Positions 30,271 to 42,093 of a DNA stretch of 64,000 bases are shown here, piece by piece (the first letter of the stretch is position 1; every line of letters starts with the position of its first letter). The notes beneath the pieces are model-generated. The model did no database searches, was not told where the DNA came from, and worked only from the letters and a program-made list of their open reading frames with translations. The position numbers and the translations under genes are program-made. This DNA comes from Hormiphora californensis (Eukaryota > Ctenophora > Tentaculata > Cydippida > Pleurobrachiidae), in NCBI GenBank assembly GCA_020137815.1, contig CM035350.1:3396037-3460036 (forward strand), in the 5' to 3' direction.

Positions 30271-30465
30271 CAGTGCGTTATACTAGCACTAGCCAGAGGC
30301 TCCCGTTCCCCGTCCTGGGTGATGTGGCTGTGATTTAGTTTGGTTACGTAGTTTTCAATCCCCCTGCGAAGTGTCAAATGCCCGCGTCACGATATTCATT
30401 TCTTAATTTTATTCGTTGACTATAATTGACAATAGTATTGTTCATTGCCCCCCGTGACAAACATT

Positions 30466-31587
30466 TCTTTCGCCATCTCTGTCCGCAACCTCGAACTTTC
30501 AATTTACTCCCCGTTTATTAATGAAAATGCGCTGTTACTCCTCTTCTTTCTCTGCAGTAAACCTCCTATTCCTCCATCTCTCTCGTGTCCCTTCTCTCTT
30601 CTTGCAATATCAATTGTAGTGCTAATGAAAAGCTCATCATCATCCTGCAGCTAGGTAAAACTCATCAGCTGGGGAGGAAGACAAACATGAGCATCCTGAT
30701 CTCTCCCTCTCTCTCTCTCCCTCTCTCTCTGACATCAACATCACTTAAAACTCTTAGTAAATCTGTAAATTGAACTGCTTGTATTACGCTAGTCGATACG
30801 AGCGGTTGATACTGCTTCAATACAGAAGTAGCACTACAATATATCTTCTTTTTCTTTTCATTCAATCACAAAAACCAGTTCTACATGATGTAGTAGTACA
30901 TCGATTATTCACTATCTGTTGACAAATTGACAAGATCAATTATTCCATGTACATATAATGGTATAAAAATAGCACTTCGATAAATTTAATGATTTTGATC
31001 TTCTAAGAATCTTCTAGAAAGGAGAACTCAAGATAGAAAGGGAGACAGTTGTGTGACTGTAAGAAGAATTAAGGAACTGAGGAAATTGAGTTGTTGTGAC
31101 TTTGAGCGCTTGAAATTTAGGAAAACCAATCGTGATTCGTGACTCTGTTGAGATGGTCAGTTAACTACCTATCTCTTTAACTTTTTTATCAAACTCCGGC
31201 TCGATCTTGAATCTCTCTCCCACTTCTCTCTCGCTCTTTCTCTATCTTGTCATTCAGTAATAGCGCCATGCCCACCCGCTTAGTTTTTTATCAATTAATT
31301 TCCCTTCGTCTCTCTGATGTGAACAACTTCCCTCCCTAAAATAAAACAGTTCTTTAACTTTAGAAGTTACCCAAGTTTTGAATTTGATTAAAAGTTTATA
31401 GCTCTCCTGCTTTCTTGCTTTTCTCTCGGCCTCTAAGCTACTACTTATTATAAAACCATCTTGATATTAAATCTCATATTTTGTACAAGCTAAATGTTTT
31501 GAGTTTGATTTATTAATCACCCGGGGTAGTTGATGTTATAATCCCACCTAGTCCCCTCCGATCTAACCCGAAACCCCCAAGAGAACC
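30466..31587. other. Upstream region of the GPCR gene, no gene seen
   Basis: AT-rich with a short CT run near 30700-30730. No supportable ORF. Promoter or 5' UTR exons of the GPCR gene may lie here, but none is identifiable. Confidence 0.4.
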
Positions 31588-34500
31588 ATGGAAGCATCTA
31601 TTGATCCAGTAACATCAACAGACACGCCGCATTATTGGAGCTTCTTTAATACACATGTAAGAACCACTGGTAGTGGTACACATTACTTATTTACTTGGGG
31701 CAGGGTTGTTATCGTATAAATGTATCGGGTTACTGAGCTAGTAACTAACTGCTTATCGGCCCCCTCGAAACAAACACACCGACTGACCCCCCCCCCCCCC
31801 CCAATGAACCCATTTCTATTTTGCCCTCTATTTTCTAACCTGTTTATCCTCTCTTTCTACAGGGATACTGGGTTGACTATTTCCTCCTGATAATCCTCCT
31901 GGCACTGTTTGTAGTGGGCATGGTCAGTAACTCACTCGTCCTTTATACCTTCCTGTCCCATAACTCCTGTAATGGCCGGATCCTCTTCTCCCAACTGTGC
32001 ATGACAGACCTCCTTACGGAGATGACACAGGTATGTTGTTAGAGAAGGGGTGAGGAGTAGAGAGAGGGGGCGGTGAGGCCAGGAGGGGGTGAGGAGTAGA
32101 GGGAGTGAGGCCAGGAGGGGGTGAGGAGTAGAGAGAGGGGGGGCGAGGAGGGGGATAGAGAAGGAGAGAGGGGTGAGGAGGGGAGAGAGGGTGAGGAGGG
32201 GGGATAGAGAAGGAGGGAGGGGTGAGGAGGGGAGAGAGGGTGAGGAGGGGGATAGAGAAGGAGAGAGGGGTGAGGAGGGGAGAGAGGGTGAGGAGGGGGA
32301 TAGAGAAGGAGAGAGGGGTGAGGAGGGGAGAGAGGGTGAGGAGGGGGATAGAGAAGGAGAGAGGGGTGAGGAGGGGAGAGAGGGTGAGGAGGGGGATAGA
32401 GAAGGAGAGAGGGGTGAGGAGTAGAGAGAGAGGGTGAGGAGGGGGGATAGAGAAGGAGAGAGGGGTGAGGAGGGGAGAGAGGGTGAGGAGGGGGATAGAG
32501 AAGGAGAGAGGGGTGAGGAGGGGAGAGAGGGTGAGGAGGGGGGATAGAGAAGGAGAGAGGGGTGAGGAGGGGAGAGAGGGTGAGGAGGGGGGCGGAGGGA
32601 GGGATAGAGAATGAGAGAAAAGGGGGAGGGGGGAGAGAGGGTGGGCGAGGAGGGAGGGATAGAGAAGGAGAGAGGGGTGAGGAGGGCACGGCGTGCCTGG
32701 TGAAAGTTTAACACGACCTAGCATGCGACGGGAAACCACCACTTGTACGTGGTAGCTGAGGGTCTACAGAATGGCGCTACGGTGCGGGATAAAACATTCC
32801 ATTCCCTAAAATCTTTTTTTTTACTTTTATTTGATTTGGGTCAAAATTGGCTATATTAAACGTGGTCCCGAAAAATCCATAATGACTTAGCACACGAAAT
32901 ATGTCACCCCCACCTATTTTTGCACGTAGAATCGATTGCCGTTGAAGTCGAATCTCTAAAATGACTGTAAAATGGTCAAAAGTTGATTTTTTACCGTTTT
33001 TTGGAGGTTTTTGGCCCCTAAACCATTGAAAACGTTGAGATAGGAATTTGAAACTAGTGCCAATCGTTAAAATGGCCATTTTTCTACCAAGAACCAAGTT
33101 TTCGTGTATATCCGATTTATGGTTAGATTTGGGCAAATTGTTGAAATCTGCCAACTAGGAGAACCGTAACTTGATTTTCTTGTTTTTTGGATTTTGGCAT
33201 TTTTGACAAACTTCTGATTGAAATGGTCAATCGGGACCATGCTTAAGTTGTTTATGGGACAATTTTCGACTAAAATCCAAGATTTCATACCAATCCAATA
33301 ACAGATCGTTGATTTATAGAAAAATTAAGTAGGCAAAACGGTCAAAATGACAACTTTTCTTGCTTATTTTTACCGTTTTGCCTACTTAAATTTTCTATAA
33401 ATCAACGATCTGTTATTGGATTGGTATGAAATCTTGGATTTTAGTCGAAAATTGTCCCATAAACAACTTAAGCATGGTCCCGATTGACCATTTCAATCAG
33501 AAGTTTGTCAAAAATGCCAAAATCCAAAAAACAAGAAAATCAAGTTACGGTTCTCCTAGTTGGCAGATTTCAACAATTTGCCCAAATCTAACCATAAATC
33601 GGATATACACGAAAACTTGGTTCTTGGTAGAAAAATGACCATTTTAACGATTGGCACTAGTTTCAAATTCCTATCTCAACGTTTTCAATGGTTTAGGGGC
33701 CAAAAACCTCCAAAAAATGGTGAAAAATCAACTTTTGACCATTTTACAGTCATTTTAGAGATTCGACTTCAACGGCAATCGATTCTACGTGCAAAAATAG
33801 GTGGGGGTGACATATTTCGTGTGCTAAGTCATTATGGATTTTTCGGGACCACGTTTAATATAGCCAATTTTGACCCAAATCAAATAAAAGTAAAAAAAAG
33901 ATTTTAGGGAATGGAATGTTTTATCCCGCACCGTAGCGCCATTCTGTAGACCCTCAGCTACCACGTACAAGTGGTGGTTTCCCGTCGCATGCTAGGTCGT
34001 GTTAAAATTTCACCAGGCACGCCGTGAGGGGGGGGCGGAGAGAGGGATAGAGAAGGAGAGAAAAGGGGGAGGGGAGAGAGGGTGGGCGAGGAGGGAGGGA
34101 TAGAGAAGGAGAGAAGGAGAGAGGGGTGAGGAGGGGGGGGGCGGAGGGAGGGATAGAGAAGGAGAGAAAAAGGGGAGGGAGAGGGGGCGGAGAGAGGGTG
34201 GGGAATAGGAGGGATATTTTGTTGGGGATTATTGGTTTGAATGCATCAGATCTGACCAACTGTAATAATTCAGGTGCCCATGGCAGTATTTTCTTTGGTA
34301 AATCATCGATATATCTCAGACCTACCTGGCTCACATATCCTCTGTCTCCTCTCTGGTTTTATGTTCGATGTCCTATCTCTTACATCTCTATTTCTTACTG
34401 CAGGTACTATTATAATTAGGTTGGTGACGTTGACACCTAGTGAGCTCAATCTTGGTCGCGCACGGTGTCACCAAATAATTAGGGACCCCCTTAATTGGAC

Positions 34501-36075
34501 CAACACTTCAGGCAATATTGCCCAAAACCATCCATTCTAGATGAGTTCTACCTTATGATTCGTCATAATTAGTTTACTAATTAGTTAATTAATTGATTCC
34601 CCCCTCAGTATGCTGTGTTGATAGAACCGTTGCCCTGGTTAAACCTATTGCCTACAAACAAATAATGAGTCACAGTGTCACTCTTTCTGCTGCAAGAGGT
34701 GAGTGGCAATACATCTATCTGAATTTCTGTAAGTTTGTTGTCCGAACTGTGACTCAAGTGAACCAAATAATTTTACCCTTTCTTTTCTTCAGGATGCTGG
34801 TTGATCGCAGCGGCCATTATTAGTACGTTTGTCGTGGCGTTTATGATTGAAGAGAAGGAGTGGAAGGTCTACCGTAACCATAGCAACCTAGCACTCTGTG
34901 ATCCCCAGGTAACCATATAGCAACCTAGCACTCTGTGATCCCCAGGTAACTATAGCAACCTATAGCACTCTGTGATCCCCAGGTAACCACTAACCATGCA
35001 TAGCAACCTAGCACTCTGTGATCCCCAGGTAACCACTAACCATGCATAGCAACCTAGCACTCTTTGATCCCCAGGTAACCACCAACCATAGCAACCTATA
35101 CCATACAATATTACCATTTGAAAACCTAACCCCTGTTCTCAAACCTAGATCAATTCTCCAGTCACCCGTGCTAACCTCATTTTCCTTTTCCAGTACCTTT
35201 GGTCGGATCCTTTGCGATCAAACAACACAGTCCTACCGCGGGTTATCAAATCAGTGCTGGCATGCCTTACAGGAGTTACTATTATGTTCGTGTGTATTTC
35301 TAATACTATTGTGGTTATGATCCTGAAGCAAAGATCTCGTCGAGCCATGTCAATCATACATGCACCCTCCAGGTCGGTGGGGCAATTGTGGGGGAGGGAG
35401 GGAGGGAGGGAGGGGCAATTAGATGATAGTCGATAGGGGCAATTTCAATTGTGGGGGTGGGGATCAGCACTGGGCTGTCAAGGCAAGGTCTGACGGAGGA
35501 AGGAGGGCGAATCAGAGGAGTAGGACAAGGGGGGGGGGGGGGGTGCAATGGAAGGACAGGGCAGGGGCAGAATCAATAATTTATTTTCTCACACTTCTCT
35601 CCAATCTCCAGGAAGACGAGAAAAGATCGTCCCGCTGCTCCGATCAGTCGCATGGCAACAGAAGTATCCCTGACAACGATCACAGATGATACTCTGACAG
35701 AGACGGAGAACAGTGTCTCCAATCTTAACGGCAAAAACCAGGGGTACTGCAAGAGGCTAAAAGTGAAGGAGAAGGTTGCGACCGAGTCTGTTGTTATTCT
35801 GGGGACTTATTTCATTGCCACATACGGGACTTTTATTATCCTACAGTATTTCATGCCAGTTGGGTTTTATACTGTCACCTCGGTCACCAAGTACAACACG
35901 CTGCCTGCTAGTCCAGCTGCTTTTACCGCTGAACAGCTCTCTAAACCCGCTCGTTCATTACTGGCGGAATGCCAAGATCAGGAGAAGGGTCAACCGACTT
36001 CTCCAATCAATTTGCCATCAAATCTTCAAGAGTCCCCCAGCTCCCTCTAGCAGGCATGGTATTGGGAGGAAATGA
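31588..36075 (+). CDS. Class A (rhodopsin-like) G-protein-coupled receptor, 7 exons, one frameshift
   Basis: Seven-helix receptor at the cell surface; ligand unknown. Exons: 31588-31656, 31863-32030, 34274-34403, 34609-34698, 34793-34908, 35194-35372, 35612-36075. All phases agree. TM1 is VVGMVSNSLVLYTF, TM2 has LCMTDLL (Asp 2.50), TM3 starts at HILC and ends VDRTVALVKP (DRY variant), TM4 is CWLIAAAIISTFVVAFM, ECL2 has LALCDPQ (partner Cys), TM5 is in exon 6, and TM6 is VVILGTYFIATYGTFIILQY without CWxP. TM7 with NPLVHYW and RRRVNRLL is in the +1 frame, so one extra base lies at about 35898-35915. About 405 residues. Subfamily not recognised. Confidence 0.85.
32040..32686. repeat. GA-rich ~50-bp tandem array, left part
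   Basis: Units of GATAGAGAAGGAGAGAGGGG + TGAGGAGGGGAGAGAGGGTG, starting 10 bp after the exon 2 donor of the GPCR gene. The array resumes at 34027-34200, so the palindrome between is an insertion. Confidence 0.9.
32687..34026. mobile_element. Giant near-perfect palindrome (about 655-bp arms)
   Basis: Left arm 32687-33341 and right arm 33372-34026 are reverse complements with few differences; spacer about 30 bp. Ends CACGGCGTGCCTGG / CCAGGCACGCCGTG. Inserted in the GA array of GPCR intron 2. Mirrored ORFs are symmetry artefacts. Confidence 0.9.
34421..34474. mobile_element. Mutator-like miniature element F, copy 4
   Basis: TTGGTGACGTTGACACC.. to ..CGGTGTCACCAA with exact 9-bp duplication ATAATTAGG, 18 bp after the exon 3 donor of the GPCR gene. 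Confidence 0.75.
34877..35095. repeat. Tandem copies of the exon 5/intron 5 junction of the GPCR gene
   Basis: AGCAACCTAGCACTCTGTGA + TCCCCAG|GTAACCA occurs five times, the first being the true exon end. Each copy keeps the CAG|GTAAC donor. Later copies add ACTAACCATGC. Confidence 0.92.
35612..36075 (+). CDS. GPCR exon 7: ICL3, TM6, TM7 and tail, with +1 frameshift
   Basis: Acceptor CAATCTCCAG. Frame 1 gives the third loop and TM6 through FYTVTSVTK and would end at 36050. The +1 frame gives VQLLLPLNSSLNPLVHYWRN, the NPxxY motif and a basic helix 8, ending at TGA 36073-36075. The switch must fall in ECL3. Confidence 0.8.
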
Positions 36076-37087
36076 GGAACTTCCTCGTTGAGAAGAGGGA
36101 AAAGGGGCAAAACAAGAATTGTCTTTACTCTTTAGCTGCTTTGAAAAGACAATATATGTGTTTAAATGTTTGTCATTTGTGTAAAACTGGGGTGATCGTA
36201 CCGATCGCAAATCAAGGGATCTGAATTTCGCATCTCTTGCATGTGATATGATCCCTCATTTGCATTTCCGGGTAACGTGATCCGATTCCGATACGTGATA
36301 CATATTTACGAATCATGTTCTCAAAATGACATGATGTGATCGTCAGATCATAGTTAGGTTTGCGGTAAATGTTAGGGCGTCCTGGTACATAACAGAGCTC
36401 ACGAAATTTACAGATACATACAATCAATAGCAAATCCTGCGCTGACAAGTGCACAGTGCAGCTACGTCTTAGTAGTGTTAGGGTTCGATGTTAGGGCTGA
36501 GGAATAGGGCTGGGATTTACCAAATTATGTGTACCAGAACGTCCTAACATTTACCGCTTACGTCATAGTGAGATGTTTGTTGTCATTTGTGTGTCATTCT
36601 CGTCTGCGTGTAAAAGAGGGTTCTTACATGTTTCAAAAATGGCGATGATGTTGTTTTCTTGTTCTTGATTTTCTTTCCCGTAAAACCTGTCTTTTGGAAT
36701 CTCTTTGAGAAGCTTCTGAAACAATCCAAATTAAAATGAAAGTGGGGCACACTTCCAGTTGTCAAAGCTTCTACAGGAAATTAGGTACGCCGTTTCTAGG
36801 AATTGTAGTGAAGTTAGCAGTATAAAAGGAGAGAGATAGAAATGGCGTGCCTGATTGAGTTGTCACAAAATAAAAGGGTGCCGAGTTGATAAAATGGGAA
36901 CTGGAAGTTTCGAAGAAAGGGAACACTGTCATACAGAACAATAAACATCCTTTCTCTCACTCTCATTCATTCTCTCTCTCACAAAATATCTCAGTTTCTG
37001 GCGAGCAGTGTCCCTCTCTCTCTCTCTCTCTCTCTCTGCAGCGGCTGATGTGATTGATAAACACTAGTATAGGATCCCGGATTTCTT
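36076..37087. other. Convergent 3' region between GPCR (plus) and RBM39 (minus)
   Basis: No ORF supported. Plus-strand AATAAA-like strings near 36869 and 36939 could serve the GPCR transcript. Short CT run near 37016-37036. Confidence 0.4.
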
Positions 37088-40000
37088 TCATCGGTCCAAA
37101 CGTTGGGTCAGGCCATTCGTTCCCTCGAATTTCCTTCCATAGTCGGCTGGCGACATGTAACTGGCTTTAATCATCTTGCCTGTAGAGAAAATATTTGTAA
37201 CATGTGAAGAAACCTTTTTGTGCGTGTTACATGTTACAAAGTGCTACGTGTCACACCCCCCTGGTAAATAGTATTCGAAACAGATGTCATGATTTGGTTC
37301 TGCCCAAGTCTTCCAGTTCTAAAAGTTGACCATAAAAAGTTCAATCTGGTGCACTTTTTATGGTAAACTATAATTAAGATTTCAACCTATTTTTAGCGAA
37401 GTTGTCTCGCTGTTCTACTAGAACTTCTAGAGAGAAAGTGACAGCTAGACACCGAACTCTTTAGAAAATCAAGAACTTTAACTTGTGCCCCGGGAGGGAG
37501 TCGTAATTTATTGCACTTTAAAAAAAAGGATTCCCGTATGACAAGTCCTAGAAAATCAAGATGTTGTCTACCCGGGGGCCTACAAATTTGTGAGGGGCGC
37601 GGTGAGACAGGGTCGAACGAGGCAAGTGCAGAATTAAGGTGATGACCCCTGGTCCCCCCCCCCTGGTTCCCCAAGTATAAATTACCTGAGAACCACCGTC
37701 CCTGTAGTGAATTGACACAAGATGTGGCCACTGGGGTGTTCACCGCTTTAACGTACACACAACCGTTAGGGTCATGGGGATCAACATAAATGTGAAGTAC
37801 ACCCCCCAAGTTGGTACATTCCCCCAACACATCGGATCGGATCTCATCTGCCCAGTTGGGATCTTGTTCGCTGAGAGGGGGAAATATAATATCAATGAGA
37901 GGGAGGTATTTAAAAGTATATCAATGGATTACATCAATGAATTAGAAAGTTGTGTTCCCTCCTTCTCTCTCTCTACAAACCTTGCTGGGCTGAACATGTT
38001 GCTGAGCATGAAACACTCGGTTGGTCCCTGAGGAGCGCCGCCGCCCCCACCTGTCCCTCCGAACATTTCCCTAACTTTCTGACTCAGGTCCGGGGCAGCA
38101 GGTTCAACAGGGGGAGCTGGTGGGGCAGTTTCTGTGGCTGCTGTGTGCCTCGCTCTCAGTTGGTTACCTATCAGGGTACAAGAGTTATATACACGGGATA
38201 ACAGTTCTTGTGTTTATTGGACAAGTTAGACTCGCTGGATATTATTGGATGAAACCAGATATTTCGGTGTTTAACACCATCATCAGTAGTAGCTCAAATT
38301 AATTTGTTTAAAGTAGTGTTTCAAACTTTTCAACACTACTTTAAACAAATTAATTTGAGCTACTACTGATGATGGTGTTAAACACCGAAATATCTGGTTT
38401 CATCCAATAATATCCAGCGAGTCTAACTTGTCCAATAAACACAAGAACTATTATCAATCATGAGACTCAAGAATAGTCAAGCGCTACATTATTTGTACAC
38501 GGGATAACCATGCGATGGAATTAGTATCATCTAGAATTAAATTAGTATATCGCAGCTCATCATCGTCACGTTCGGTATGGAGCGTGATCAAAAAAGGTGA
38601 CACCTATTTATCTAGTTGGGGAAATTAGACATGCTTATCCCGTGCTTACCAGTGGCAAGTTTCTGCATCAGTTGAACCCGGGCATTAGCGTTCATTTCAA
38701 TACCTCCCCTGTCTGTGTCCTCATCATCTAACACACTAGTCATACTGGAGAGTGAGTTGTCCAACTTCTCTGTGACCTCCCCGACCTTAATGGGATTGCC
38801 AGCCAACTCGAACCCGTTCAACTGCTCCTTAGCCCTCCGTGCACTCTCTGGGTCTCGATATTGAACGAACCCGTACCCTCGGGACCTGTTGGTCTCAGGG
38901 TCGATCATCAACTGCAACGAATCAATCTGGAAAGAGAGTTATTGAGGATAGAAAGTGTAACGATTCAAGATTCGGGATGGTATATATTCCCCATATTTGT
39001 ATGATACGTTACTTTGAATAACTAACTTTGAATTCACAAAACTTACATATCCAAAAGGATCGAAGATCGCCTTCAGCATTTGTTCCGTTATATTGCAGTG
39101 AAGTCCGCCAACATAGAGTCGAGTGGGACCCTGTTCCTTGGCCATACTGGCTAGCATTGCAGCACGATTCTTCTCAGCCTGATAAAATAGTTTTAAGAGG
39201 GAGCTGGTAGGTGGCCGTCCAACCGACTCCTCCGACAAGGAATATAATGACACTATTCACAGTGAGCTAGTACTGCTGCACGAGGGGCATCGTACCTGAG
39301 TATGCTGTACTTGAATTGGAATTCCCATGATTTTAGTTCCACTAAGTTTTAGGGCGGGTTGCACGGCGTCTTCATCAAAGAACTCTATGTATGCAATACC
39401 CTTGCACCGTCGACTGTTTCGATCGGAGATAATTCTTACATCTCGCACCTTATATGGAAGTGTATGTCAAAATCTCTTTTCCTCGTTATGACAGGTGGGG
39501 TGCGTCGCAAAAACAAGAAAATGAGATGTTTAAAAGACTAGAAAGCCCATTGTAGTCTTACAACAACCCCCCCCCCCCCCACCCGTCTCTTATATGCCTC
39601 CCCCCTCTCAATCTTCGTCTCTACGAAGGTTGGTAGTGGTAGAGCGCTGGTGATCAAAGGAAATCCCACTGATTAACATGTAGAATCAGGTGATAAAGAT
39701 CCGTAGAATTGTAGCTGTGTAGAGAATCAACGGGGTACGTAGGTAGAAAGGCTTTGGCAATCATGGAGGTCCCAGCAGTAGATCCCAAAGCACCACAGGA
39801 ATAACACAGGAACACAGCAACAAACAAACAATAACATGCACGTGCAGTATCCCCTCCCATACCCCTCCCAGAGCACCTCCTTGGCAACCCCCTCTATTTG
39901 CACGTGATGATAGGTCACCACCATCACGCCACGCATTTGCAAATTATAATAAGGATAGGGAGGGTTCTGTGGTTGTCAAGTTGTCTAATCTTTCCATCTC

Positions 40001-41477
40001 TCTCTCTCTCTCCCTCTCTCTCTGTCTCTCCCTCTATTGTTGAGCAAGATTTGTTCCAATCAAGGGCGGGAAATGGTGGTGAGTTGTCAAATACTTAGTG
40101 GAAGGGGATATAGTCATCGGGAGTTTGTCAAATACTAATAGAGGAAGTGTCAGGGGTGTCGTAAAACATACCTTGCCAACTTGAGAAAAGAACTCCTCGA
40201 GATCTTTAGCACGGAGACGTGTATGCAGTTGCATACAGAACACAGTCCTCTTGTCCCGCTCCTCAGGTGGTATTTCAACATCGTACCCGCGTGCTGCGTA
40301 GCCTGGCTCACTAAGGGGTCAGTGTGTTTAGTTTTGGGGGAAGATGGATCTCGGTTGGACCAGTAGCAGTTGGACCAGTAACAACTAATAACTTTCCGGC
40401 TGGGAGGTGTACTTACTTGGCAGACCTCCAGTGAAGGGAACTGGATCTGCTTCGCTTTCTCCCGCCACTCCTGCTCCTCCTTCTACTACCACGGTGCCTG
40501 CTCCCTCTATTTGAATGACCCCTGTCCCTAGAGCGACTTCTCCGGCTGCTCCTACTCTTTTTACTCTTCTTGCTCTTTCTGTCTCGCGATCTCCTCCTCT
40601 CGCGAGACTTCTTTCGAGACCTACTTCGGCTCTTGCTCCGACTTCGGCTCTTGCTCCGACTGCTACTCCTCTTTTTCCTGTCCCTGTGAGATATTTGGTA
40701 TGTTCTAACCACCCTTTACATTTGTGCGGGGCGCCGTGAAACATGAAATTCATTCGCAAATTGTAGTAGGGGTGGTGTGGGTTATACTCACTTGGATTTT
40801 TTGCTGGACCCGTTCTCCTTCTTTTCGTCCTGAAATGAAGGAGATGGTTAGAGAAGTGAAACAGAATATGATGTGTCTCTCACTCCCCCATTCTCTCTCC
40901 CTCTCCCGCAGTAAGACTACGGTCTAAAGTTTCGCACGGGGCGTCCCACACAACGGAGATGTGGGGAGGTGATGTCCTTGGAACTATCGTATGGTCCTGC
41001 GAAGAAAGGCGCAAGGTCAATTCGGAGTCTGCTATAATGTCGGGTGAATTGAGTGCGGGACACGTGATATGAATGGAGAGAGAGGGGACAAGAGAGAAAT
41101 ATGAGATGTATGTGTGTCTCTCCCTCTCTATCTATCCGCTAGAGGGTCGAGGGAGAAACGTCTTACCACGCTGAAGAGTAGAGGAAACCCACGAATTGCT
41201 CTAAGAGTGAGAGAGAGGGATGTTAGCAGGGAAATGTGATGTCCGTATCTTATACACACCCCAGTATACACTACTATACATCTCTATACACGTCCCCCAG
41301 TATACATCAGTTATTCCTTATACGGCCAAACGGGGCCTAATAATGCTAACAATTTGCACTTTTCACGACAGTGAGCGCGGGGCATCCCGCGCGCGGCGCC
41401 CAACTTACTGCCTCCTGTTTTCGTTTCTCCAGTGGTGCATCCAGCATAGCTTCTATGTCCATATCGCTATCCGCCAT
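37088..41477 (-). CDS. RBM39: RBM39 (CAPER-alpha) splicing factor / coactivator, complete
   Basis: Nuclear U2AF-related SR-like protein acting in 3' splice-site recognition and transcription coactivation. Exons in transcript order: 41477-41409, 40829-40792, 40683-40417, 40310-40172, 39448-39296, 39178-39047, 38926-38650, 38167-37981, 37870-37686, 37179-37088. All ten are in phase, giving 512 residues (human about 530). The start MADSDMDIEAMLDAP matches the family. Then an Arg-Ser domain (about 35-115), RRM1 (from RTVFCMQL, about 146-222), RRM2 (TRLYVGGLHCNITEQML, about 241-316), a linker with GPTECFMLSNMFSP, and the C-terminal UHM (GGVLHIYVDPHDPNGC.. GRWFSG). Ends ..NGLTQRLDR. Introns carry repeat S copy 3 and a foldback MITE. 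No frameshift seen. Confidence 0.96.
38203..38448. mobile_element. Foldback MITE in RBM39 intron 7
   Basis: Near-perfect arms of about 120 bp (GTTCTTGTGTTTATTGGACA.. and reverse complement) with a short loop near 38324-38330. ACACGGGATAAC occurs at 38191-38202 and again at 38497-38508, a possible flanking duplication if the element extends to 38496. The left edge is about 35 bp upstream of the exon 8 acceptor. Confidence 0.85.
39537..39950. repeat. ~430-bp dispersed repeat S, copy 3
   Basis: Same start, GTAGTGGTAGAGCGCTGGTG string and CGCCACGCATTTGC end as the 25-26 kb copies, in RBM39 intron 4. Confidence 0.75.
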
Positions 41478-42093
41478 GATGTGTTCTGTAGGGGGGAACT
41501 TGGGCTAGCTAAAAAGAGGGGATAGTGTTACTTGGAGTAAGTTCTATAAATAAGAGGAGGAGAGAGAAGGTGGGGTTAGAAGTGGTAGAAAAGTGGCGGG
41601 AAAAGACAATGGTACCCATATTCATATAGAGAAACAACGATTCGACAAATTATCCACCGTTGTGTTATAATAAATATAACAATAAAACAATTGAAAATAT
41701 AGAACATGTGCTTTGAAAAGGAACGCTATTCTTCAAAAAGGAAAAGCGGAGAAACACGAGGGTTGTGAATTTACCCTCTTTTCCCTCTTTTTTTTCTAAC
41801 TTCTGTTTACTCCCCCGGTTAGTATAATAGCGAATGTAAGTACAGCTAAATGAATCCTATCTTTCTCTTTCACGTTCTCCTTTATCAACAAATGTATGAA
41901 AATGATTAAAAATTTTAAACAAAGAAAAACACCGGCCAGCGTTCATATACACACACACACACACACGCACACACTCATACTGACATGAAGACAAACTCTC
42001 TCTCACTCTTTCTTGTCTAACATGTTTCCTGTCCTACTACTACAGAGAGTGGAACTTGAAACATGCCAAACACAGCCTAGATCCCTATAACTA

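Noticed and set aside
26345-30338. Long ORFs of 11-residue repeats on both strands, up to 502 codons
   Set aside because: A 33-bp satellite leaves several frames open on both strands at once; no splice partner, start context or selection signature.
32777-33907. Mirrored 110-125-codon ORFs
   Set aside because: Same explanation, arms of the second giant palindrome.
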